This document shows positions 1 to 10,709 of a DNA stretch of 64,000 nt, in pieces. The notes below the pieces were generated by a model that was given only the letters and a program-made list of their open reading frames with translations, was not told where the DNA came from and searched no databases. The position numbers and the translations under genes were made by a program. Numbering within the stretch: the first letter of the stretch is position 1; each line of letters starts with the position of its first letter. Source of the stretch: Plenodomus lindquistii (lineage: Eukaryota > Ascomycota > Dothideomycetes > Pleosporales > Leptosphaeriaceae); contig JANUWI010000004.1 in assembly GCA_025504975.1 (NCBI GenBank), positions 496,001 through 560,000 of the forward strand, in the 5' to 3' direction.

Positions 1-1499
1 CGTTCATCGCGATGATGACCACCATAGATAGCGATGCTAGAGCCGCGATAGCCATTGAGAGATTCGAGACTAGTATTAGAAGTCTACGATTGTGTGAGCA
101 GTATCTGATCGGGAGCTATCACGATAGCATAGGAGACAACCATATATACGTGGACCACAAATGCTTGCCAGGGAGAGCTGTCGCATACACCATAGACAGC
201 ACCACCAGGGCTACATCGCTCGAAAATGCGGGCCGTATGTGGTCATTAATGCGCGGAGGTTGCTCAAATAATGTTGTAAATCGGTTCGGTCGCATATGCC
301 CAAGATCATGAACGACGATGGAGGTGATATAGAACCAGAGACTCGACTGAATTCGAGAGTAGACATTTAATCTTGTCACGTAGCCAATGGGATATGTTCC
401 TGTATGAGTCGAGCTTGAATGCGCCCATAAGCTGCCGTCATACAGAAGTACAGACGAATCTCGCAAGGATGTGGATAGTTGCAGACCGCAGGCCCTAGAA
501 CTGTCGAGGGTCTTTCCCGTGGTCTTCATGCCTAGATCGAAAAAGCCCGAGATGGACTTACCGAACAGGAGTCTTCCTTCGTAGAAGATGCTCGACCCAG
601 AGACAATCCATATAGCTTGGGGTGCATGGGTCTGCTATTATGGTTTGCGGTCATGGTATACGGAGGAGCTCGTATTTATTATGTCCACATCTCAAGTTGA
701 TCACACAACGCGTAAACCTATACAGCATTAGAGAGATAACAAACACACGCAAGTAAAGTAAATAACTATTTTAATAACCTCTAGAGAATACACGCAATAT
801 ATAAAAACTTTAAGCTTTAATTTTAGTGCGTTGTGGTGTTACGGCGAACGGTGATTATGACGGTGACTTGATAAATACGAACTCTATCGTATGAAACAGT
901 TGATCCATAACGAGCCTTTGGCTGTCCCTGGAGGGCTGAGAAGTTATGATGGTTCCTGGAGGCCAACAAAGCAGTCGAGATGTGTTTGGCGAGCGGGTGA
1001 CCATTCTCGCGTCATGTTCTAAAGTTGCTAAGAACGTACGACACGAAGTGCAGAAAAGGGTCAGGCCTGACGGTGAGTTGACATATGTGCACTCAGACAT
1101 GACTATAGCTGATGGTATCTATTCAGCCTCACGACGCTAATTTTGATTGGACCGAGCACCACCAGCCACCATCCGTCAGCCTCCCGCAGCCTCCCCGCGC
1201 GACCCTCCGCTTCTGTCCGCACCCTCCGTTCGACGCCCCTCTCCAATTGCATCATTCCGGGACTCGCCGGGGCACGCCAACACTTGTAAGAGCGTACTAA
1301 AGCCCAACGGGTATGCCAGGCATGCGCTACATGTGCCAAGTAGTTTCAAGCCAGGTGGAGGAACGGAGAGTACAGTAGCTGAGCTCACGGTACTCAGGCG
1401 AGGTTTACGTGCAGTTCAAGGTATAAGAGCGTGGTTACACAAGGACTAGAATTGACATTTCAGTATCAAACTCTACCATAGGTACTATCAAAATTGACA
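1..1499. other. No supported gene (left edge)
   Basis: Only short overlapping open frames without family resemblance are present. The stretch 690-840 is AT-rich, and 1140-1260 is C-rich and low in complexity. I see no tRNA, repeat array or conserved coding exon. The last part should hold the promoter of the AttH-like gene that starts at 1500. Confidence 0.6.
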
Positions 1500-2818
1500 A
1501 TGGCTTCCTCTCTTGCAGCAAAAGCGACCTCGTGGGCTCCTCCTCTCTACCCACAGTCTACCGCCGAGAATGATGGCGTACGTTGGACCTTCATCTGATG
1601 GATGTAGAGACACTAACTCCTGCATCCAGACCAATGACAACAGATACGACGTGCGCAAAACCCTCGCATATGTGACAGATGATACCAACAACGTCAACAA
1701 GTAGGTCTCAAAACACATATACGCTTATTCCACAAATGGAATTGTGATCCAAGCTAACCGGTCAAAGTGTCTTCATGCTGTATTGGATCACCACGACCAC
1801 AGGCGAAAAATACCACCTCACCACTAACGCCGGCCTCCGCGGCTCCCAAGTCCTGGGCTCCTTCTTATCCTTCAACGACCTGCAAACAGGCACTACACGT
1901 GGTGCATCAATCATGGAGCCCGGAACGGGTAACAAGGCGCGACTGGAGATGCGCGGTGCGTCGCAGACCGTGATTGCGCCTGAAGACGGCGATAAATGGA
2001 CCAACACGGCGCACATGGTCGACCTGTGCGGCGTGAAATTAGAAACCGTGCTCCAGCCAACGGGTCAGCAATTTTACTACGGTGGCAGTGGAGGGATCCA
2101 ATTGCAGCCACGAGGACCAGATCCAGATTATTCGACTTCACTGCCAGGATGGTCGTGGTATTGGGTACGTGTTTCTTCTCCTTTCCTCCCCTTTCCTCCC
2201 CTTTCCTCCCCTTTCAAGAGCCAATTGTGTATCTGTCACGCGGAACATGCTAGGGAGCGCGCGTTCGTGTCGATGCTGATACTGACGTCAATCGTCCAGA
2301 CAAACCCCACGACTCGCGTCCAAGGCTCCATCACCGTCGACGGCAAACGCCACGAAATTGACCCAGAGCAATCCTTCTCCATCTTCGAGCGGCAATGGGG
2401 AAACTTCCACATCTTCAGTGGCTACATTGCGCTCTGGTTCTGGCTCGAGACGGGCGAAGTGCTCATTTCGTGGAACATGGAGCCTACTGCCGACGGCGTA
2501 TCCAAGGTCGCTTTCGCAAGCATCTGGCACCCCAACGGTCTGCACGAGACGATTCCCGTGGGACCGAATACCAAGTTTTCGGACCTCCGGGCCAGCAAAG
2601 AGACGGGCATCAAGTATTTCAACAAGTTCTTTTTGGATCTGCCGGCGAGGAATGCGAGTTTCACCTTTGAAAAGTGGTTCTCCGAGGATGAGTTGAGGCC
2701 GGTTGAGGGACAGAGGTACATTACAATTGGGGAGTCGTATGGGGAGGGTACTGCGAAGTGGAATGGCAAGGACATCAAGATCCACGGACACGTCGAGCAG
2801 TTGTCGAGTTTGAAGTAG
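1500..2818 (+). CDS. AttH/CrtC-like lipocalin-fold enzyme (kievitone hydratase / Diels-Alderase type)
   Basis: Four exons are inferred: 1500-1577, 1630-1700, 1768-2164 and 2300-2818, giving about 354 residues. Introns 1 and 2 have good donors (GTACGT, GTAGGT) and CTAAC branch sites, and the reading phase closes at every junction. The start MASSLAAKATSW has no signal peptide, unlike secreted kievitone hydratase. The C-terminal half carries the family-like signature RQWGNF, then GYIALWFWLETGEVLISW, then SIWHPNGLHE, and ends with an IGESYGEGTAKW strand. Known members are beta-barrel enzymes: carotenoid hydratases, phytoalexin hydratases, and decalin-forming Diels-Alderases of polyketide clusters. 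Which reaction this one performs cannot be read from sequence. No PKS or other biosynthetic gene is visible nearby, though the left neighbourhood is cut off. Intron 3 (2165-2299) is 135 nt, in frame and free of stops. Confidence 0.72.
2181..2215 (+). repeat. 10-bp pyrimidine tandem repeat inside an intron
   Basis: The unit CTTTCCTCCC is repeated three times with a partial fourth copy, inside intron 3 of the AttH-like gene. It lies well before the acceptor at 2299, so it is not the usual polypyrimidine tract. Confidence 0.85.
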
Positions 2819-5401
2819 GCGTGGTTGAATGCTTTTGCTGCAGGTCTCTGTTACCTGTAGGTGTATCAGCCTGTTCCGCTACTCTAGGATAGTGTAGCGT
2901 ACAAATTCACCCGAACGACGTCGCAATAAACTCCACGACTCGTACTGCACTCATCATCACTTCACATTAACGCACTTGTCCTATGTTCGCATAAAGCAAA
3001 CACGTTCTGCCTGCGGTAGCAGTCCTCAACTGCCGAGATGCCGTGATACTCAGTCTGCCGTTGAGTTTGGTGTGCCTTGTATGCAACCCCTGGGCGCAAA
3101 TTCAACAGCGTCGTGACTTGGGGATCGGTCGCGTCTGCCCTACTAATAAACTGATTGTGCGTGTGGTGCCTAGGCTCGGTGAATTTGAAATTTGCTCACC
3201 CTACTTTAGATTCGAAATTTAGGTCTGGAAGTATGACTTTCTTTATAACTTGAGATAAGGCTATAATATTGTAAGTTTGACTTGATAAAAGTGTAACTTT
3301 TCATTTGGTGAGACATCTTGTATTATAGAAAGAAGAAAAGTATAACATAGACTTAAAGAATACTATACTTATTAGAACACACTGTAGGAAAAATGAATAG
3401 AAGTATTTATAACCTATAATAGAGGATATTATAAACGTATATATTTAAGACTTTACCTTTCGCTCCTCTTACCAAGTCGATATAAATTATCTCTACTTTT
3501 TAATCATGTAAAAGTTGCCAACAAAATAGGGGTGTGGCACGCAAGCCTAAGCACCACGCGCACGCCCACGTTAATCAACGCAAGTGTGCTAGATAAACAG
3601 CCCAAAAGAACCTGCTCGTCTAGCGCGGGTAGCCAGCGCTCATAACAAAATGCACCGTTCTGACTCGCCAGAAAAAAGTGCCTAAGGCATCGCATAATCA
3701 TTACCACATCCCATCGCACCGCACCGCCATCGCGAACAAGAAAAATGTCAACAGCCCGCCAACCCACCCGCCACACCGGCACCTCCTGGGCTTGTCAGAA
3801 CGAGGCAGGAATGCGAACACCACGTCTCACCCCGATGCGCAGTCCTGCGGAATTACCCACGGCAGTTGCTCCGACACGTCGCGGAACGACGTCCACTCGC
3901 ACCTTGCATATGCAAGGCTGACGGGCGCTCAGCCGTCGTATATGGGGATGCAATGCAATGGAATGTAAGCTTACATGTGTCTCAGCCATTAGCCAACGTG
4001 GGGTGATCCGGGATTGTGGGTGGGGCGTAAGGCAGCGTTATGATTATAGAGGTGCTACGTGGTGAGTGTGGCGTATACGTTCGGTGGGCGTTGCATGTTA
4101 GCTTAAGACTCGTCATCTGGATGTTTTGGTTCGCAGGATTCGTCGCTTGGATGGTTAAGATGTCATTGGTATTGAGGGAAGTCTATGCATTGAAACGGTC
4201 TAAGATTATTCACGAATGACAAAACGCAAGATCAAGTCACAAGTGCAGGGAAGACCAAAGAAAGCAAAAGACGAAAGTCAAAGCAATGATCCAAGACCCA
4301 CACTCCTAACAACCAAGCAGACGCGAGATAAATGAAAGAACGGAAATCCAAATAAACAGGTCTCTATCAGCGCCATGTGCAAGTCGTAAGAGTTGGAGTG
4401 ATGAAGGTAAAGGGCATGAGATGAACAGGCGTTGCTTCAACGATGGACATGATCCCATGGACAATGAACTGCTAGGCCAAAGACGAGACGTTGCCCAGAC
4501 TCTAGAGGAAGCTATGAGCAATGGCGTCCATCTGGACGATTTGGACGCCTTTGTCAGTATCAATCGCCACCAAAGGACTAGCCTCATCCTTCGACATAGA
4601 GTCAGTAAGAATTCGAGAGCTGGAACTCAAAACACTTACCTTTAGACCCGTGAGACATTTGACAAACTCATCTCCAAACTTGCGTAGTCCTTGTTTTTCG
4701 TGGCTTAAGATCTCGCTGCCGACCTCCTTGACAGCAGGCAGCAAATGTGGGATCCTGGTCCAGGTCCGGTGTTCAAAGGCCTCTGATTTGCTACTCGTGT
4801 ACCTTGCATCTTGATGCCACGGAAGGGCTCATGCTTCTGCAATGTGGAGATTGCCATTTGGAAGATTCCCGTTGTTCTGGAAAGAGGAGCGAAACCCGTG
4901 GAGGCTTTCGAAACTATGGAAATGAACTTGGAAGTAGAACCAAACTCAACCGTTGTGGTGGCCCATGTTCCAGCGTACTTTCATCCTGTACTTATACACC
5001 ATCCAGGCGATCTTTCTGCTTGCTTCTCGCGGTTACCATTGTGCCGTGGTCAAGTCAGTCGTACATTTTCATATCGCATAAAAGCCTGGTGCAACTCCCA
5101 CGTGTGGATTGCTAGGACGACCATGCACTGTGCAACGTGCCGGAATGGGGCTATGCTTGCTGAAAAGCGGCAAGGTCAGCACACGAGACGTTGTGAGAAG
5201 CTTAAAGCAAGGCATAAGTCTGAGTGTGTGAGGTGCGTTCGAAGGTATAGGTAGTCGGATTAATCTGCTGCTTGCTTGGCAGTCAGCGCTCTGATTTAGT
5301 TGCAAAGATGGCTTTTGCACTCACATATTAAATATACAACGCACGTCGTCATCCACAACGTCACTTCCACCTCATCATTTAGCCCCCTTTGCCAACACTC
5401 G
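2819..5401. other. Gene-poor interval with an AT-rich RIP-like core
   Basis: The interval from 3190 to 3510 is strikingly A+T-rich, dense in stop codons and has no open frame. Flanking DNA has ordinary composition. This looks like a repeat-induced-mutation relic or a degraded transposon, but no terminal repeats can be recognised. The remainder has only short frames, apart from one possible minus-strand gene fragment near 4500-5000, listed separately. Confidence 0.55.
4502..4975 (-). pseudogene. Possible small minus-strand gene or relic, unknown family
   Basis: Reading the minus strand from about 4975 down, one open stretch contains VEFGSTSKFISIVSKAS and later GIFQMAISTLQKHEPFRG. A candidate donor (GTACAC) follows near 4804. 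A second stretch, 4502-4744, contains LLPAVKEVGSEILSHEKQG and FGDEFVKCLTGLK. The composition is protein-like and amphipathic. No ATG with a good context opens the first stretch, an in-frame stop lies just upstream, and no acceptor joins the two parts cleanly. I do not recognise the family. It may be a decayed gene, or chance frames. Confidence 0.22.
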
Positions 5402-6366
5402 TCACAAATGGCCGGCAATCCACTCCCACCACCCTCCCACGCCCCCACCCTCACTCCCCACCACATTACCCCCCAGAACCTCAACAACCACCCCACTCTC
5501 CCCCATCATCCCAAAGTCAAACTCTCCATCGCCTCCCTCCCCAAGCCACTCCTTGTCCTCATCCACCTCGCCTTCCTCGCCACCATTCAACACACCCGCC
5601 GCATCCCTCAACGCCTTGGCCCTAGTACTCCTCACCTCACTAATTGCCTTCTCAAGCTGTACCTTGACCAGACTAGGCGGCAGCGCAGTGAACAAATCCA
5701 GCTTGTTTGCCGCCACCAGAACAGGTATCTCTGTAGGTCCCTTGCTGGTCTTGGCACTCGTGTAGCGTTTTTGCAGCGCGAGAAGCACGTCGTGGAGATA
5801 CGTGGCTGCTTCTACGAGGCCGGGTTCTTCGGCTAGCGCGGCGGCGTCGACGATGAAGATGATGGCTTTGATGGATTTGAGCTTCGTCTCGCCGAGGGAT
5901 GAGGTGGCGTAGTGTCGGAGTTTGCCGTGGCCGGGCGTGTCGAGTAGGAGGAAGCGGCGCGAGCGCTCGAAGGCTGGGTCGCCGGGGGAGCGGTAGTGCG
6001 AGGAGGCGGGGATGTAGGGGGAGGGCAGGAGGGCGGAGACGGTGAGCGGGGTGGTAGAGGTGTGGGTTGCTGTGGTGGTGTTGCGTTCGGCCTGTGAGGT
6101 TGTGTTGGGTCAGGGGTCTGTTCATGGCATGTCGTGACAGACAGATGGGAGGGGCGACGCACCAAGGTGGCAAAAGCAGTCTTTCCCGCACCACTCGGCC
6201 CCAGCAGCAAAAACGCAGGCTGGCTCTGCCCCGCGGCCGCAGCCCTGTACAAGAAGCCATGCAGCAGAACCGGCAACACGAGCGCAACCAGCAGCGTGGC
6301 CAGGATGGTGGAGAGCTTGGGCGAAAACGCAGCCGTGAGCCAGCTGTCCTCGTCGTGCCAAGCCAT
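5402..6366 (-). CDS. Signal recognition particle receptor subunit beta (SRbeta)
   Basis: Two exons, 6163-6366 and 5402-6091, are joined by a 71-nt intron (donor GTGCGT, branch CTGAC), giving 297 residues. The protein anchors the SRP receptor alpha subunit in the ER membrane and is an Arf-like GTPase for co-translational targeting. Residues 19-40 form one transmembrane helix, followed by the P-loop GPSGAGKT (56-63), DTPGH (119-123) and NKLD (197-200). The C-terminus WWEWI resembles other fungal SRbeta ends. An acidic, Gly-rich insert (about residues 235-275) before the last helix is low in complexity. The ATG at 6366 is chosen because it directly precedes the short luminal tail; an upstream in-frame ATG at 6396 is possible. 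It corresponds to yeast SRP102. Confidence 0.9.
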
Positions 6367-7902
6367 GTCCCCTTCTCTTTCTGTCTTGCGACACAACCGT
6401 GGTTGTTTGTTCCGATGCGCGAGAGAGCACGCGGCGAGGTGGCGGCGCGTCGTCGAGGTGAGTCGGCCCTCCTTGTCCCAGAAGACTGAAAATTGGCGAG
6501 GGGCCTGCGAGGTCCGCGAGTCGACCGGCGAACGCCTGAGCCGCGGGGAAGACGGAAAGGCGGGAGGCTATCGTGCGCTAGTTGGGGCTGCCGGAGCTTC
6601 TGTAGACCTCACCTGTCGCCTGCTCCATGAACTTGTCAAAACCATGTCTGGCACAATGGCGCCCAGCAGTCATTCGCCGTGCCGTGGCTAAAGTGGACGC
6701 GACGCATGAGTTTGCCTGCTGCACCAAGGATTCGACGCGCATCGGGGGCGCCAAAAGCCTTGCAGCTCTCGCTCTGCGCCAGCCCGGCCTGACTCGCGAA
6801 TCATCAAACAAAAGGCTCCACACACACCCCATCACTCAAACACCCAGCACACAAAAGTAAACACCAAGGGCCACCTGCAATTGCTCGACTAGCGCTAGCT
6901 TTTTAGGGTAAGGGGGGAAGGGAGCGGACTATGTAATCATACAGAACAGGAACAACCAAAACCACCATCATTAGAGTAAACAGGACATCCACAACCAATC
7001 TCCCGTCCCCGCACAGACTCCCGTGCAAGAGACGGTGGGGTCCGCCGTCATCAAAGCCCCACTACTCATACATCCATGGTATATTGTCGGTAAAAAGCGC
7101 ATCCATGACAAATGCTGAGCGTCCATTACATGCCATAGCCTTACCTAGTAGTGGCCGAGACTGTAGGAGCAAAGTACCGTCACTCGTTACCAGTAGATAC
7201 CAATGTGCCCTTTTTTTTTAATCCCCCTCGCACTGCGCTGCGCATGGTGCGTACGCGCATGCAAGTGTGCCATGTACGGTGTACCCATTACGCCAAAACC
7301 CCGGATCCATTCCCGTGCAAGCGCTAGAAAGACCATCGTAGACTGAATCATCAACATAGGAAAGAAGAGTGCCAACAAGGATTCGAAAAGAGAGTCAAGG
7401 AAACTTTAACAGTATCTAGGCCGTCTGCTCACGTCGTAAAAGGCATGACTTGGTGGTGAAGCGCGTGATGATCAAGTATTAAGTATGATGTACGTTGTGA
7501 ATTGAACTCAAGGCCCGGCGACCAAGACGAGAGGTAGAGCTGATGGGCATCGCTCGCATTTCAAGGGAAAGCGAGGTAGGCGGCGCGTATTGCGTGCTCC
7601 AACTTTGCGACGAACAACGGCCAAGACATTTGCATGCAAGTACATTGTCAATGCCAGAGTTGAACACTGCGATTAGATGCAGCGCCAAGTGCCAGAGGTC
7701 GTGGTCCTCGATCCCAATTCGTCGGTCGTGGCGGAGAGCGGTAATAAACATAGGGGCCACCAGAACAAAGAGCTATGTATGAGAAGTCGCTTGGCAGGAA
7801 GATCCAGCCAATGTGCGTTGCCTGCAAGTCCTGTCGATGGAGGGCGATCTACGCCTGTCCCAGTCTTTAGACGTCCAACGGTGGTAATATAGTCCAAAGA
7901 CC
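6367..7902. other. Intergenic between SRbeta 5' end and the Ndt80-type gene 3' end
   Basis: It holds the SRbeta promoter and the 3' region of the Ndt80-type regulator. Only short unsupported frames are present. No repeats or RNA genes were recognised. Confidence 0.6.
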
Positions 7903-10709
7903 TCAATAAGTTGCGTGAGCGTGCACATCGTGGTAGTAACCACGACTGGTGTCTACGCCCTGGAACCTCCCACAGCCTCCCACTTGCCAGCTCCCGTTAG
8001 GACCCGAGTATTCGTCCTTGATCCTACGGTCAGGTAGCGGGAGAGTGCTTTCGAGCTTGTTCGGTATGCCCTCATAGATCGGAGTCGGATAGTACGAGTA
8101 ATCCTGGGGAGCGTCCATCATCTTGGAGTCCTCATTATCAGCCATGTGCTGGTCACCCACCAGACCTTCAACTGGCCCTCCGCTCAGAGAGCTTGCAGAG
8201 CTTACCGAATGGCTGCCGACTGGGCTTGGGTTGAGCGAGTAGGTGTTGCCTCGATACATGCTACCGCCCATGCTTGTTGCTGCACCTCCGCCGGAGAGCC
8301 CGTTTCCATAGCCTCCGAAGGACGCTCTGCCATTGGACCCAAGCCCATGATGGCCAGGACCACCAAGCCCAGATCCCGGGGCACCCCTCGAAGTACCAGC
8401 GTTGTGTGGACCTTCGTTCTGGTAGTGACTAGGAGATCGTCCTCGGACAACGACTGGGCTTGATGTCCGGGATGCGATCTTGACCCATTTTGGGTCATCG
8501 TCCCGTGGATTCTGAATGTTTGCCCACAGCTCAATGTTGAGATGATAGTATTGTTGCTGGGCCCTTCGTTTGCCGTTATTTGCTGTAGCCGACTTGAATT
8601 GGATCCGTTCGAAAGAGTGTTGATAGCTGCTACTCGAGTGGCTTGCAGGGGAGTATGGCTGAGATGAATCGGTCTCGTTCTGCAGGGGAAGTGCCGGGCC
8701 GGGAGCTGAAGAGGTCTGGTGGAAACTGTTCAGGCCGTACCCACCATGCTCATGGCTCTTTCCTGGAGGTGTGGGGGCGAGCAGCTCCTTCTTCATGGTG
8801 AGTTGTGGCCCCTTGTCACGTTTCGGTGTATGTTGGATGAGCTCAATGACCTTGCCAGTTGAACCGTCAACAGCTGCTGCGAGTGAGACTGCCATTGATT
8901 GAATCTGCTCCGCTGGCTTGCCATTTCCCGGATCGTAATACAACCGACCGTTTGGTGTCCATGGCGTGAGGCCATATGAGACGTTGACGGCAAAGTAATT
9001 CCTCCGATAACATGTCCACACGCTGTCTCCTGACATGAAGAAACCTTTCTCTACCTTGGCATCGATCGCGGGTGTTACTGTCACGCCTTCACAGGTGACT
9101 GATCCGAACGATTCCTGGGCATTGAAAGGCGGGGACTCTGAACTGTTTGGGTGTTGTCCATAGTTGCTGTTGGCGTAGCTACCGTAGCTTGATAGCGGCA
9201 TGCTTGTAGGAAGTACCCTCGGAGTGTCTGGTAACGTTCCGTAGCGTGAAAGATCTGATCGAGGAGATAGGGCAAGAGAGTGTCTATGCAAACTAGGCGT
9301 GCCGGTTGTATAATTATCCCTGGTCGCGACGCCCATGGCCGGTGACACGGAATGGCCTAGCCCTGGTGATCTTGCCGGAGGTAACATTGCCGACGACGAG
9401 GCATCGTTTCTATTGTGTAGCAATCAGCTGCCATGCATAATCTCAAGGTTGGACACGCACGAACGCGCCACAATGGCTACCTACAAGGTGGACATTCGCC
9501 GATTTGACGACATGGTCTGGTACCCAGAGCTGAAATTGGAGTAGTTTGCTAGAGGGTAGTGACTGGGGTAGGAGGAAGCTACACTTGACGGAAAACTTGC
9601 GTACGAGTAAGCTAGCGCCGACGAGGCGTTGGAGCTGGGTGAGGTGGAGATGGAGCCCGAGCCCGAGTCGGATAGAGCCACGGCAGTTTGATAGCTGCAG
9701 ATGCAAGTCAGTAAAAGCAGTAAAAAATTTGCTTTCCGGTGAAAATGTTGCCAACGACAGTGATGTGTAACCAGGAAGTGAAGTAGCACATTATAAGTTG
9801 TCAACACTGGGCAGGAACTGTACGGCATCGCCGCTAGGCTTGTCGTGTGATCAATGTGACAGACCAGCCTGTTGGGAGAGCAAGGTGCGCCATGCATACG
9901 AAACTGTGCAACGACAGGTAGACGTTGTCGACGTGTTTGTTTCGGTGAAGACAAGGTCAGGGCTTGGGCAGCACCAGGCGACGAGGCGTCGAGGGGGGGT
10001 GGACTGGGGGCCGCAGGCCTAGGCAACACTACGGAGCGTGCCATGCCAGCCGGGCAAGAAGGAGCCAATAGGAGGAGTTTACTTACGCAGAGTCGGGACG
10101 ATGTGTAGTGTAGCGGCTGGCAATGGAGCTCAGCGGGAAACCGGGCGCTGCTAAGGACCCGTCACGCCTTAGCTGATCGGGTACATCAGATGCATAAGAG
10201 CTATGATGCGCATGCCCACCGATGTGGTGGTCTATACATTCTTGCTCCGAAGAGAAAGGGTGATCTGCCAAAGGAGGCTGGAGTACTGCTTATCCTGCAT
10301 ATCAGCCAATCAATTCGAGCCAGACCGTGTCTTGTTGAACAACATGTGTGACAAAAACGGACAACGTGCACCCGTGGGCGGTATGAAGGGAATAGGCGCG
10401 CGTGGGACGGTGGTTGCACAAGTGGCTCCGCAGTCGGGCGGCGAAGCAGCGTGCAAGTGCGCACTACAGAAGGAAGACAAAACAGCGGACCCACAGTGTG
10501 TAGCTCTGAATGGAAAGAAAAGAGGAAGAGTGCGCTGGCTCTGTTGTGGAGCAATTTGGGTGCAGGAGGAATGCTGGTTTTGTGGAAGAATGCGGAGGAG
10601 AGCGCCAGTCCACGGCTAGGATACGCAGCGCGTGGAGCGAGCGAGCGAGCGGGTGGGGGGTTTGTGGTCGCAAAACATGGGTAGCTCTTGCTGACTTACC
10701 TGATTGCAT
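7903..10709 (-). CDS. xprG: Ndt80/PhoG-like DNA-binding transcription factor (XprG/VIB-1 type)
   Basis: Four coding exons are inferred: 10700-10709, 10087-10285, 9485-9694 and 7903-9409, giving 641 residues. The first codes only MQS plus one base before a GTAAGT donor. The phases 1-2-2 close correctly. The Ndt80 p53-like DNA-binding domain spans roughly residues 240-440: CEGVTVTP, KVEKGFF, WTCYRRNYFAV, IELIQHTPKRDKGP, then FERIQFKSATANNGKRRAQQQYYHLNIELWA. The IQHTPKRDKGP block and the long Ser/Gly-rich tail point to the XprG/VIB-1 branch (response to carbon or nitrogen starvation, secreted proteases, heterokaryon incompatibility) rather than the meiotic Ndt80 branch; this is family knowledge. 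Two introns are unusually long (414 and 392 nt). The start exon is the least certain part. Confidence 0.85.

Noticed and set aside
2288..2791. 167-codon antisense frame over the AttH-like gene
   Set aside because: It is a codon-bias shadow; the plus strand carries the family motifs and splice signals.
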